Origin: an uncultured Lachnospiraceae bacterium
GTDB taxonomy: Bacteria > Bacillota > Clostridia > Lachnospirales > Lachnospiraceae
Direction of reading: 5' to 3'
Assembly (NCBI GenBank): GCA_902803305.1
Contig: CADCPL010000133.1
Location: 1 to 20,860, forward strand
Length of the DNA stretch: 20,860 nt
Shown here: positions 1 to 6,708 of the stretch, one piece after another
Position numbering within the stretch: the first letter of the stretch is position 1
Layout: each line of letters opens with the position of its first letter
Notes under the pieces: generated by a model
What the model was told of the DNA's origin: nothing
The model's input: only the letters and a program-made list of their open reading frames with translations
Database searches by the model: none
Made by a program: the position numbers and the translations under genes

Positions 1-40
1 CAAGAGGGTAAATCCCAAAGGATCGGTAATGATTAATTGA

Positions 41-62
41 AAACTGATACCAAACTGATACC
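41..62. repeat. 11-bp tandem direct repeat
   Basis: AAACTGATACC occurs twice head to tail (41-51 and 52-62) just beyond the 3' end of the patatin gene. No gene can be assigned to bases 1-91; short open frames entering from the left edge could be the tail of an upstream plus-strand gene but are too short to recognise. The function of the repeat is unknown. Confidence 0.6.
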
Positions 63-91
63 TGGGGTTACCGATATGCTGAAAGCCCGAC

Positions 92-1096
92 TCAGGAATT
101 TCCTGCAAGATATCGCCTTATATCTTCAAGCTGTCCTTCGGTATCATTAAAGCCGAGCCAGTAAAGCTCCCCGAGTTTTTCCATATCGCCTTCAAAACGT
201 GATACTTCTACGGGTACGGATGGCGCTATAACAAACACCTTTCCTGCCTTGTGGAGTTCTTCAAGTTCATCGCATAGTCTATTAAAATCACCGCTCGTAG
301 CATTTATTGCATCTACAAACTCGGGATATTTGGAATACATCTTGTTTGCGAATCTGTGAGTACTTTCCGGTCTTCTGAATTCCAACTCACGTGTTTTAAC
401 AACGACAATCTTGTCAAAGCCTTCCTCAACCGCCCAACGGAACGGGATCTTTGTTGAGCATCCGCCGTCAAGATAAGGTACGCCGTCTATAACAACAGGT
501 CTTGAAACATAAGGTACAGTAGCGGAAGCCCGTACGACGGTTGAAAGATTACAGTGTCCTTTTTCGGGATATTCAGTCTGACCTGTGATCATGTTGGTGA
601 TACCTACAGCCAGTCTTCTTGAAGGATCGTTAAGGCGCTTCTTATCAAGCGGAGCCTCTTTTTTAAGGAGTTCTTCATACAGATATGTGAAGCCTGTAAC
701 GCCGTGGTCCTTCATCATGGCACCGATCCCAACATATTTCTTATCGTGACGGTAGCGAAGATCTATCCTGGCTCCCCATCCGATCTGTCCTGAAATATAT
801 CCGAGAGCAGACAGAGCGCCTGCGGAGATACCGACGGCATTGCGGATGTTAATATCATTTAGCATAAGACAGTCAAGTACTCCGAGAGTATAAAGGCCTC
901 TCCATCCGCCGCCTTCAAGCACGATACATCCTTCGTTGATGGTGTCGCTTGCTGTACCGGCCGGGATCTCGTCTATGCCGCTGTAAATGCTCTTATCCGG
1001 CTTTTCGGCAGTATATTCCTGAGTCTTTTCCGGTTTATATTTCGGATCCGCAAGCGGTTGCGCCGGGATCTCTATGTGTTCGTTTTCCATAGACAT
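92..1096 (-). CDS. Patatin-like phospholipase family protein
   Basis: This 334-residue protein is a predicted serine acyl hydrolase of the patatin family, which cleaves acyl esters of lipids with a Ser-Asp dyad. The sequence shows the glycine-rich oxyanion motif EGGGWRG (about residues 61-67), the nucleophile elbow GISAG with Ser91, and the DGG motif with catalytic Asp210. Both dyad residues are present, so it should be active. The first 50 or so residues are charged and low in complexity, with no signal peptide or membrane segment, so a cytoplasmic or membrane-peripheral location is expected. The start is set by AAGGAG eight bases upstream of the ATG. It resembles the short bacterial patatins near 280-300 residues (RssA/YjjU type) with an N-terminal extension. 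The substrate cannot be told from sequence. It is transcribed alone, divergently from the acetyltransferase. Confidence 0.92.
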   Translation of the reverse strand: MSMENEHIEIPAQPLADPKYKPEKTQEYTAEKPDKSIYSGIDEIPAGTASDTINEGCIVLEGGGWRGLYTLGVLDCLMLNDINIRNAVGISAGALSALGYISGQIGWGARIDLRYRHDKKYVGIGAMMKDHGVTGFTYLYEELLKKEAPLDKKRLNDPSRRLAVGITNMITGQTEYPEKGHCNLSTVVRASATVPYVSRPVVIDGVPYLDGGCSTKIPFRWAVEEGFDKIVVVKTRELEFRRPESTHRFANKMYSKYPEFVDAINATSGDFNRLCDELEELHKAGKVFVIAPSVPVEVSRFEGDMEKLGELYWLGFNDTEGQLEDIRRYLAGNS

Positions 1097-1122
1097 TACA
1101 TGAGCTCCTTAGGATTTTTGTT

Positions 1123-1151
1123 ATTATATCACGGAGGTCTCTTTTGGTGAA
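1123..1151 (-). promoter_or_regulatory. Probable sigma-A promoter of the patatin gene
   Basis: On the minus strand TTCACC (1151-1146) lies 17 bases before a perfect TATAAT (1128-1123). Transcription would start near 1116, giving a leader of about 20 bases before the ATG at 1096. The -35 matches consensus at 4 of 6 positions. Confidence 0.6.
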
Positions 1152-1176
1152 AGTAAAGATGGACATCACGTTTTTC

Positions 1177-1185
1177 TGTTATAAT
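1177..1185 (+). promoter_or_regulatory. Probable extended -10 promoter of the acetyltransferase gene
   Basis: TGTTATAAT is a perfect -10 hexamer (1180-1185) with the TGn extension. No good -35 is seen at 16-18 bases, which fits an extended -10 promoter. Transcription would start near 1192, about 38 bases before the ATG. Confidence 0.55.
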
Positions 1186-1229
1186 ACATATACTAACAAA
1201 AAAAGAGACTGTCAGCTTAGGAGAAAACT

Positions 1230-1694
1230 ATGATCTTTGAAGAAGCAACCAAAGAAGATATCGATGAACTTATCCGGCTTCGGATCGCGTACATGATCGA
1301 TGATTTCGGGTCGGTCACGGATCACGAAAAAGAATGCATGGAAAAACAGCTGCCGGACTATTTCGAAAGGAAACTTGGAACGGAGCTTATTGCATTTGTT
1401 GCAAAGGAAGCTGACCGGATAGTGTCCGTAGCGTATCTGCATATCATTGAAATGCCGGCAAATTCAATATTGCTCAACGGTCTGTATGGAGAGGTATTGA
1501 GTGTATATACCGAGCCGGAATACCGCGGTAGGGGACTGTGCTCAAAACTGATGTCAAACCTTATTGAATACGGAAAGCAGCGTGGCCTGGGCCGTATCGA
1601 TCTTTCGGCAACAGATAACGGATACCCGATATATGCAAAACTTGGCTTCAAGGACAAGGAACACAGATATCGGGATATGCGTTATAAGTATTAA
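1230..1694 (+). CDS. GNAT family N-acetyltransferase
   Basis: A 154-residue single-domain GCN5-related acetyltransferase, which moves an acetyl group from acetyl-CoA to an amine. The acetyl-CoA pyrophosphate loop is seen as R-G-R-G at residues 99-102 within EPEYRGRGLCSKLM, after the beta-4 strand (VLSVYTEPEYRG). The C-terminal part (YPIYAKLGFKDKEHRYRDMRYKY) carries the usual Y-x-K-L-G-F signature of the last strands. The start has AGGAG seven to eight bases upstream. Length is normal for the fold. The substrate is unknown. The gene stands alone and converges on the thioredoxin lipoprotein gene with only two bases between stop codons, so the ends of the two transcripts probably overlap. Confidence 0.9.
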   Translation: MIFEEATKEDIDELIRLRIAYMIDDFGSVTDHEKECMEKQLPDYFERKLGTELIAFVAKEADRIVSVAYLHIIEMPANSILLNGLYGEVLSVYTEPEYRGRGLCSKLMSNLIEYGKQRGLGRIDLSATDNGYPIYAKLGFKDKEHRYRDMRYKY

Positions 1695-1696
1695 TA

Positions 1697-2740
1697 TCAG
1701 GGAGCAAGAGACAGATATTCCTCCATCCTTGCTCTGTATTCAATAGGAGAGGCTCCCATGATAGGGTTACCAAGGATCTTACCCTGACTGTTCACGAAAT
1801 AAGTGGTGGGGGTTGCGACAGCCTGAAGAACATCATCGTATCCGTCCCATGCACACAGATTCATATAGGTCACACCTGTATCCTCAACGATAGCCTGTGC
1901 TTCATCCAGATATTTCGTGTTGTTCACCCATACATCATCAACAAGACCGACGATCGCACCGCCTTTTTCCCGGAATTCCCTGTTAATCTCTTCAAGTTCC
2001 GGCATCTCTTCAATGCAGGGTCCGCAGGTTGTGGCCCATATGTTGATCATTGTCACCTTGTTCTGTGCAAAAAGAGCCTCGGAACTAATGGGGTTTCCGT
2101 TCAGATCAACAGTCTCGAAGGAAACGGTTGTACCTTCTTCACTGCCGTGCCAAACAGTGGGTGTATAAAACTTCATGTTACTGATGATCTCTTCAGTGGC
2201 ATCGTAGAAGGCATCGTATTCTGCCTTGCTCTCTTCGCGGATATCGGTTGCTTTATCTTCTGTGGTGTATAGCCAGACATAACCGTTTTCCTGGTGGATC
2301 ATCTTGTAAGAATTGATCGACTCCCTGTCCGCGTCCGAGATCTCTCCGTTCATCTTAATGATCGTATCGATCGCCTTCTCTTTTGCCGCCTCCTCAGAAT
2401 TGACATCCTGTACACATATGATCGTGAAGGAATGTCCGACATGAAGCATCGATCCCAGATTATCCAGATTCTCCTCCAATTCCTTCTCTGTCAGGTCATA
2501 ATATCCGGGCCAGCCCGTCATAACACCGCTGTCATAATCGACATCGCCAAGATCCTTTATTTCGATAAAACCATGTGATAGTTCCAATCCCTTGGGAAGA
2601 TCAAAACCGTATCCCACTCCGGGACAATCAAACTCACAGCCGCTTCCCGTACTTTCGCTTTTCTTGTCACCACAGCCTGTGATGGCAAAACTCATACATA
2701 ATATCAACAGTGCTGCGCTTATTGTCATTGATCTTTTCAT
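1697..2740 (-). CDS. TlpA-like thioredoxin-fold lipoprotein
   Basis: A 347-residue exported thiol-disulfide oxidoreductase. A basic N-terminus and hydrophobic stretch lead to a lipobox (A-I-T-G with Cys23), so it should be lipid-anchored on the outer face of the membrane. Residues 30-190 form an extracytoplasmic region I cannot name. Residues about 205-345 are a TlpA/ResA-type redoxin domain with W-A-T-T-C-G-P-C (redox cysteines 239 and 242) and the cis-proline loop A-T-P-T (Pro311). It is the last gene of the redox module: its ATG shares one base with the stop of the ferredoxin gene (TAATG), so translation is probably coupled. The membrane ferredoxin is its likely reductant. Target proteins are unknown. 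Confidence 0.9.
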   Translation of the reverse strand: MKRSMTISAALLILCMSFAITGCGDKKSESTGSGCEFDCPGVGYGFDLPKGLELSHGFIEIKDLGDVDYDSGVMTGWPGYYDLTEKELEENLDNLGSMLHVGHSFTIICVQDVNSEEAAKEKAIDTIIKMNGEISDADRESINSYKMIHQENGYVWLYTTEDKATDIREESKAEYDAFYDATEEIISNMKFYTPTVWHGSEEGTTVSFETVDLNGNPISSEALFAQNKVTMINIWATTCGPCIEEMPELEEINREFREKGGAIVGLVDDVWVNNTKYLDEAQAIVEDTGVTYMNLCAWDGYDDVLQAVATPTTYFVNSQGKILGNPIMGASPIEYRARMEEYLSLAP

Positions 2741-3639
2741 TATTCCACCTCTTTAACATGTGACAGTTCCGTAGCGGACGAAGAACTCTTGCCGCGTATT
2801 CCCATGGAAAGTGCATGCTTCGGACAGACGCTGATGCACTCCCTGCACCTTATACATTCACAACTGTTGGGATTTTTGTGAGGATCCACATTCATCTTAC
2901 ATGTTTTTGCGCAAAGTCCGCAATCTACGCATGCATGCTCATCCAAATGCATTCTTATAAGGCTCACCTTTTGGAACAGGCCGTAAAATGCCCCGAGCGG
3001 GCATATGTATTTGCAGAACGGCCGGTAGATGAAGACCGATGACAGAATACAGATGATCATCAATAAAAACTTCCATCTGAAGAGCCATCCCAGCGAACTT
3101 CGAAGCGTATCATTCAGTAATACAAGAGGGATACCGCCCTCAAGAGTTCCCACCGGGCAGATATATTTGCAGAAGAAAGGATCTCCGACTCCGTACTTTG
3201 AACGCACGAAAAACGGAAGTGCAAATACCATCACGGCCAGGATCACGTACTTTAAATAACGCAAAGGCTGATCGATCTTTTTCGGGACCGTCAGCTTCGG
3301 TGTCGGGATCTTGTATAGCAGTTCCTGTATCAGACCGAACAGACACAGCCACCCGCAGACGAACCGCCCTACGATAAGTCCGATCAGCGCCAGATATCCG
3401 ACCACATAAAAGGCGAATTTCCTGTGCCTGCCGTCAAACACTGCCTGCATGGAGCCGATGGGACATGATCCCAAAGCGCCGGGACATGAATAACAGTTCA
3501 TGCCGGGTACGCATAACTTTTTAAGCTCTCCTTTGTAGATTACCGGTCCGCCCGGCAGAAATCCCTGTACATATGCGTTCGTCAGGATTCCCCATCCGGC
3601 CTGGACACATTTTCTGAGTGCGCCCGGTTTCTTAGCCAA
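2740..3639 (-). CDS. NapH-like polytopic membrane protein with two 4Fe-4S clusters
   Basis: A 299-residue integral membrane protein of the NapH/NosR/CcoG-like group, expected to pass electrons across the membrane. An N-terminal cysteine cluster (C43, C49, C52, C59) precedes membrane segments at about 76-105, 130-146 and 186-206. Two repeated C-x3-C-P loops (C157/C161 and C209/C213) fit the family. The C-terminus holds two CxxCxxCxxxC motifs (C237, C240, C243, C247 and C262, C265, C268, C272-P), a 2[4Fe-4S] ferredoxin domain facing the cytoplasm. The start is taken as TTG at 3639, overlapping the end of the small CXXC gene by eight bases, with GGAG ten bases before it. A later start would remove part of the conserved N-terminus. 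Gene order suggests it reduces the downstream thioredoxin lipoprotein. Confidence 0.88.
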   Translation of the reverse strand: MAKKPGALRKCVQAGWGILTNAYVQGFLPGGPVIYKGELKKLCVPGMNCYSCPGALGSCPIGSMQAVFDGRHRKFAFYVVGYLALIGLIVGRFVCGWLCLFGLIQELLYKIPTPKLTVPKKIDQPLRYLKYVILAVMVFALPFFVRSKYGVGDPFFCKYICPVGTLEGGIPLVLLNDTLRSSLGWLFRWKFLLMIICILSSVFIYRPFCKYICPLGAFYGLFQKVSLIRMHLDEHACVDCGLCAKTCKMNVDPHKNPNSCECIRCRECISVCPKHALSMGIRGKSSSSATELSHVKEVE

Positions 3640-3778
3640 GGCCGATACACTCCATACATATATTAATCGCTTTTGTCAGGACCGTATCCAACTCGCCGCG
3701 ATAGATGCCGAACGCCATACATGCTATCGAAACAAAGATCAGAACAAAAGTCACCCAGATCGGAATACTGTGTTTCAC
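3632..3778 (-). CDS. CD1871A-family small CXXC membrane protein
   Basis: A 48-residue protein with a GTG start and a strong GAGGAG seven bases upstream. It has one hydrophobic segment (residues 6-25, beginning I-P-I-W-V-T-F-V-L-I) and ends in A-I-N-I-C-M-E-C-I-G-L-G, so the CxxC pair (Cys41, Cys44) sits four residues from the C-terminus. I recognise this as the CD1871A type, a tiny family usually next to a 4Fe-4S membrane protein. Its stop codon lies inside the start of the ferredoxin gene (eight-base overlap), indicating coupled translation. Its role is unproven; a redox relay or assembly subunit of the ferredoxin is a reasonable inference. Being under 50 codons with GTG, it is easily missed by gene finders. 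Confidence 0.85.
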   Translation of the reverse strand: MKHSIPIWVTFVLIFVSIACMAFGIYRGELDTVLTKAINICMECIGLG

Positions 3779-3803
3779 TGTTTTCTCCTCGTATCATTCT
3801 GCC

Positions 3804-3820
3804 AAGCATTATTTATGCTT
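3804..3820. repeat. Inverted repeat in the redox-operon leader
   Basis: AAGCAT and ATGCTT flank a five-base TATTT loop, inside the predicted 5' leader of the minus-strand redox operon. It could be a small RNA hairpin or an operator. It lacks the U-run needed for a terminator on the minus strand. Confidence 0.4.
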
Positions 3821-3831
3821 TTGATTGAAGC

Positions 3832-3847
3832 ATTTCAGATATGAAAT
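3832..3847. repeat. Inverted repeat over the redox-operon start region
   Basis: ATTTCA and TGAAAT flank GATA, immediately downstream (on the minus strand) of the predicted -10 at 3854-3849, so it covers the expected transcription start. The position suits a repressor operator. No regulator gene is adjacent, so this is a guess. Confidence 0.35.
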
Positions 3848-3848
3848 A

Positions 3849-3877
3849 ATTGTATCGTTGTTCAGAGTGAATATCAA
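3849..3877 (-). promoter_or_regulatory. Probable sigma-A promoter of the redox operon
   Basis: On the minus strand TTGATA (3877-3872) is followed after exactly 17 bases by TACAAT (3854-3849). Each hexamer matches consensus at 5 of 6 positions. The start would be near 3842, giving a leader of about 64 bases before the GTG at 3778. Confidence 0.65.
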
Positions 3878-3885
3878 CAAAATAA

Positions 3886-3914
3886 TTGACATGAAAAGAA
3901 TAGTGCGATATCAT
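3886..3914 (+). promoter_or_regulatory. Sigma-A promoter of the trp operon
   Basis: A perfect -35 TTGACA (3886-3891) is followed after 17 bases by TATCAT (3909-3914). The expected start is near 3921, just ahead of the T-box leader. Its -35 box lies eight bases from the -35 box of the opposite redox promoter, so the two promoters are back to back. Confidence 0.8.
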
Positions 3915-3939
3915 TCAAGGCAATTAAATATTTGAAACC

Positions 3940-4239
3940 TGTGAAGCGGAAGAAAAAGCGTTTTGACGCCGGGAACGCAAGCGGTTCCCAAGAGAGTCCG
4001 GGATGGTGGAATCCGGATGGTATGTCGGATGCGTGGAGACTACCTTCTTATATGGGCCGCGGAGGGCATGGGGAACAGGAGCTGTCCTTAGTATCCGTGA
4101 CGTGAGGCATACGTTAGTTGCCGGAGATATGCAGGTATCTCGCAAAGTGCATGGGTCATACCATGAATCAAGGTGGCACCGCGGATAGAAGATATTCGCC
4201 CTTGACAGAAATATAGTTATTTCTGTCAGGGGCGTTTTT
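3940..4239 (+). promoter_or_regulatory. T-box riboswitch, probably tRNA-Trp specific
   Basis: The leader senses uncharged tRNA and controls read-through into the trp genes. The diagnostic T-box AAGGTGGCACCGCGG is at 4170-4184. The AGAGAG element (3991-3996) and the GGTGGAA loop (4005-4011) mark the distal part of Stem I. The likely specifier codon is UGG at 4034-4036, followed by A, which matches tryptophan. The bulge is UGGC (4174-4177), the complement of a GCCA acceptor end, as expected for bacterial tRNA-Trp with G73. The antiterminator can be drawn: CAAGG 4169-4173 with CCUUG 4200-4204, and GCGGA 4181-4185 with UUCGC 4195-4199. This is exclusive with the terminator at 4197-4234. The T-box call is firm; the specifier is somewhat less so because Stem I holds an extra local hairpin. 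The rest of the 505-bp gap before trpD holds only promoters and the terminator. Confidence 0.93.
4197..4239 (+). terminator. Intrinsic terminator of the trp T-box leader
   Basis: A 17-bp stem (4197-4213 with 4218-4234, one G-U pair), a four-base loop TAGT and a run of five T (4235-4239). The left arm overlaps the 3' side of the T-box antiterminator, so tRNA binding would prevent its formation. Confidence 0.95.
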
Positions 4240-4268
4240 GATTCCTTGACAGAAGCAGAAGGTTCAAC

Positions 4269-4275
4269 AAGGAGG
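4269..4275 (+). promoter_or_regulatory. Strong ribosome binding site of trpD
   Basis: AAGGAGG lies eight bases before the trpD ATG, and is the best Shine-Dalgarno in the trp operon. It fixes the start at 4284 and lies 30 bases downstream of the leader terminator. Confidence 0.85.
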
Positions 4276-4283
4276 ACAGGAAA

Positions 4284-5300
4284 ATGATCAAAGAAGCAAT
4301 CGTAAAGATCGTAAACAAAGAGGATCTGACTTACAATGAAGCTTATAACGTGATGAATGAGATCATGGATGGGAAAACGTCACCGACACAGAATGCGGCA
4401 TTTCTCGCGGCTCTTTCCACAAAGAGCGCAAGGGCGGAAACAACAGATGAGATCGCAGGCTGTGCGGCCGCGATGAGAGACCATGCCATAAGGGTGGATA
4501 CCGGAATGGACGTTCTGGAAATCGTCGGTACCGGCGGTGATAAGGCAAAGAGCTTTAATATCTCCACTACTGCAGCAATTGTTGCGGCTGCCGGAGGAGT
4601 GAAGGTTGCAAAGCACGGAAACCGCGCAGCCTCTTCCTTGTCCGGCACGGCAGACTGCCTGGAAGCACTCGGTGTTAACATCGATCAGGAACCTGAAAAA
4701 TGTGTTGAATTGTTAAAAGAAGCTGGGATGTGTTTCTTTTTCGCACAGAAATATCACACTTCGATGAAATATGTCGGTGCGATCCGAAAGGAACTTGGAT
4801 TTAGGACGGTCTTTAATATACTGGGTCCGTTAACGAACCCGTCGTCTCCGAAAATGCAGCTGCTTGGCGTATATGATGAATATCTTGTGGAGCCGCTGGC
4901 ACAGGTGCTTAGCAGCCTCGGAGTGACCCGAGGGATGGTAGTATACGGAATGGATAAGCTGGATGAGATCTCTCTGTCGTCACCTACGAAGGTCTGTGAG
5001 CTCCGCGAAGGATGGTACAAGACGCGCATGATCACGCCGGAGGAATTCGGATTTGAACGTTGTACGAAGGAAGATCTGAAGGGAGGAACCCCGGAGGAAA
5101 ATGCGGCGATCACAAAGGCTGTCCTTACCGGTGAACAGGGACACAAGAGAAACGCTGTGCTGCTTAATGCCGGCGCGGCATTATATATTGCCGGAAAAGC
5201 AGACAGTATGAAAGACGGAGTTGCTCTTGCGGCAGAACTGATCGACAGCGGCAAGGCAAAGGAGACGCTTGATAAGATCATCGAGATCAGTAATCGCTGA
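4284..5300 (+). CDS. trpD: Anthranilate phosphoribosyltransferase
   Basis: TrpD joins anthranilate to phosphoribosyl pyrophosphate to give phosphoribosyl-anthranilate, the second step of tryptophan synthesis, in the cytoplasm. The 338-residue length is normal for the stand-alone enzyme, with no TrpG domain fused. Visible motifs are GTGGD (82-86) and N-I-S-T (92-95) for PRPP, K-H-G-N-R-A (110-115), and the acidic metal motif in GMDKLDE near 220-226. It is the first gene after the T-box leader, in the place where trpE and trpG would normally come first; there is no trace of them. The next gene, trpC, starts 22 bases later. Confidence 0.98.
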   Translation: MIKEAIVKIVNKEDLTYNEAYNVMNEIMDGKTSPTQNAAFLAALSTKSARAETTDEIAGCAAAMRDHAIRVDTGMDVLEIVGTGGDKAKSFNISTTAAIVAAAGGVKVAKHGNRAASSLSGTADCLEALGVNIDQEPEKCVELLKEAGMCFFFAQKYHTSMKYVGAIRKELGFRTVFNILGPLTNPSSPKMQLLGVYDEYLVEPLAQVLSSLGVTRGMVVYGMDKLDEISLSSPTKVCELREGWYKTRMITPEEFGFERCTKEDLKGGTPEENAAITKAVLTGEQGHKRNAVLLNAGAALYIAGKADSMKDGVALAAELIDSGKAKETLDKIIEISNR

Positions 5301-5322
5301 TAACCCGAAAGAGGTACAGATC

Positions 5323-6108
5323 ATGACCATACTTGATGAGATTTCGGATTTTGCAAAGGAACGTGTAGCGCGTGCGAAAGATCAGATATCGACAGAAGAA
5401 ATGAAGAGCCTGGCGTATGAAACGGAACGTGGAGAATTTCCGTTTGAACAGGCTCTCAGAAAGGAAGGACTGTCCTTTATCCTGGAGTGCAAAAAGGCGT
5501 CGCCGTCGAAGGGGATCATTGCCGATGATTTTCCTTATCTGCAGATCGCAAAGGATTATGAGACGGCCGGATGTGATGCAATATCGGTTCTGACGGAGCC
5601 AAAATGGTTTCTCGGACAAAATGAATACTTACGGGAAATAGCTTCTGCCGTTTCCGTTCCGGTCCTTAGGAAGGACTTCGTTGTGGATGAATACATGATC
5701 TATGAGGCGAAGACACTCGGAGCGGCAGCGGTACTTCTGATCGTTTCCATTCTGACCGGGGAGCAATTGGAACATTATTTACGGATCTGTGATGATATCG
5801 GACTGTCGGCACTCGTGGAGGTACATGATAAGACGGAGGCGAGGACCGCGGTGAAGGCCGGCGCAGGGATCATCGGCGTGAATAACCGGAATCTTAAGGA
5901 TTTTTCCGTTGATACACAGAATGCGGCCGGCCTGCGCGAAGAGATCCCTTCAAATGTTCTGTTTGTATCGGAAAGCGGTGTAAAGACACCGGAAGATATA
6001 CGGAAGGTGAATGCATACCGGGCAGATGCGGTTTTGATCGGAGAGACCATGATGCGGGCAGCGGATAAGACGGCTGCACTGCAGAGGCTGCGGGGTGATA
6101 TCGGATGA
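5323..6108 (+). CDS. trpC: Indole-3-glycerol phosphate synthase
   Basis: TrpC closes the indole ring, converting 1-(o-carboxyphenylamino)-1-deoxyribulose 5-phosphate to indole-3-glycerol phosphate with loss of CO2 and water. The 261-residue TIM barrel shows LECKKASPSKG (Glu55, Lys57), L-R-K-D-F with Lys117, A-L-V-E-V-H with Glu166, GVNNRNL (185-191) and SESGV (216-220), so catalytic and phosphate-binding residues are intact. An in-frame TTG at 5269 would add 18 residues overlapping the end of trpD. I prefer the ATG at 5323, which has AAAGAGG upstream and gives the usual family N-terminus (ILDEI). It is not fused to trpF, unlike enteric bacteria; its stop overlaps the trpF start as ATGA. Confidence 0.97.
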   Translation: MTILDEISDFAKERVARAKDQISTEEMKSLAYETERGEFPFEQALRKEGLSFILECKKASPSKGIIADDFPYLQIAKDYETAGCDAISVLTEPKWFLGQNEYLREIASAVSVPVLRKDFVVDEYMIYEAKTLGAAAVLLIVSILTGEQLEHYLRICDDIGLSALVEVHDKTEARTAVKAGAGIIGVNNRNLKDFSVDTQNAAGLREEIPSNVLFVSESGVKTPEDIRKVNAYRADAVLIGETMMRAADKTAALQRLRGDIG

Positions 6109-6707
6109 CGAAGATCAAATGCTGCGGCCTGATGCGTAATGCTGACATCGATATGGCAAACCGTCTTCACCCTGACTATATAGGATTTGTTTTTGCAAAG
6201 AAGAGCAGACGATATATCGAAATGGATACCGCTAAGGCGCTGAAAAGCCGGCTGGACCAGGATATCAGAGCGGTCGGTGTATTTGTGGATGCTGAAATTG
6301 ATGAGATAACCGCGCTGGTAAATGCCGGGATCATTGAGATGATCCAGCTGCATGGAAGCGAGGACGTGAATTATCTGAAGCGTTTGCAAGAGCATGTGGA
6401 TGTCCCGATTATCAAGGCTGTTCAGATACGGACGAAAGAAGATACAAAGGGTCTGGAGAGTATTCCGGCGGATCTTTTGCTGCTTGATGCGGGAGCCGGA
6501 GACGGAAAGGTGTTTGACTGGGACCTGCTGGAGGATATCCGGCAACCGTATTTTCTGGCCGGAGGATTGAACCCGGAAAACGTCGGGGATGCCGTTGCGC
6601 TGCTGCACCCATACGGAGTGGATGTCAGCACCGGCATCGAGACGGACGGATATAAGGATGAAGCAAAAATGAGAGCATTTATAAATGCAGCAAGGAGTGA
6701 GAAGTAG
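6105..6707 (+). CDS. trpF: Phosphoribosylanthranilate isomerase
   Basis: TrpF carries out the Amadori rearrangement of phosphoribosyl-anthranilate, the third step of the pathway. The 200-residue single TIM barrel has K-C-C-G-L with the catalytic base Cys7, GFVF, S-R-R-Y, VGVF, QLHG, the catalytic acid Asp128 in L-L-L-D, FLAGGLNPENV and the phosphate site GVDVSTGIET. The loop after Asp128 reads A-G-A-G-D-G rather than the common G-G-T-G form, but remains glycine rich. It overlaps trpC by four bases (ATGA), so translation is coupled. Its last codons hold the trpB ribosome binding site. Length and motifs are normal. Confidence 0.97.
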   Translation: MTKIKCCGLMRNADIDMANRLHPDYIGFVFAKKSRRYIEMDTAKALKSRLDQDIRAVGVFVDAEIDEITALVNAGIIEMIQLHGSEDVNYLKRLQEHVDVPIIKAVQIRTKEDTKGLESIPADLLLLDAGAGDGKVFDWDLLEDIRQPYFLAGGLNPENVGDAVALLHPYGVDVSTGIETDGYKDEAKMRAFINAARSEK

Positions 6708-6708
6708 T

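Noticed and set aside
93..105. CAGGAATTTCCTG palindrome at the patatin stop as a terminator or operator
   Set aside because: It has six-base arms around one base and is part of the last patatin codons; no U-run follows on either strand.
1702..1734. GAGCAAG/CTTGCTC hairpin at the convergent gene ends as a terminator
   Set aside because: The stem is only seven pairs with a 19-base loop, no U-run follows, and it lies within the lipoprotein coding sequence.
4003..4188. Small open frames on either strand in the trp leader
   Set aside because: They run through conserved T-box structure (specifier region, T-box sequence). A Trp-rich leader peptide is not needed since the leader is tRNA-sensing, and neither frame has a ribosome binding site worth noting.
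4246..4251. TTGACA as the -35 of a second trp promoter
   Set aside because: No -10 hexamer follows at 16-18 bases; the sequence there is the trpD ribosome binding site. The match comes from the direct repeat of the terminator arm.
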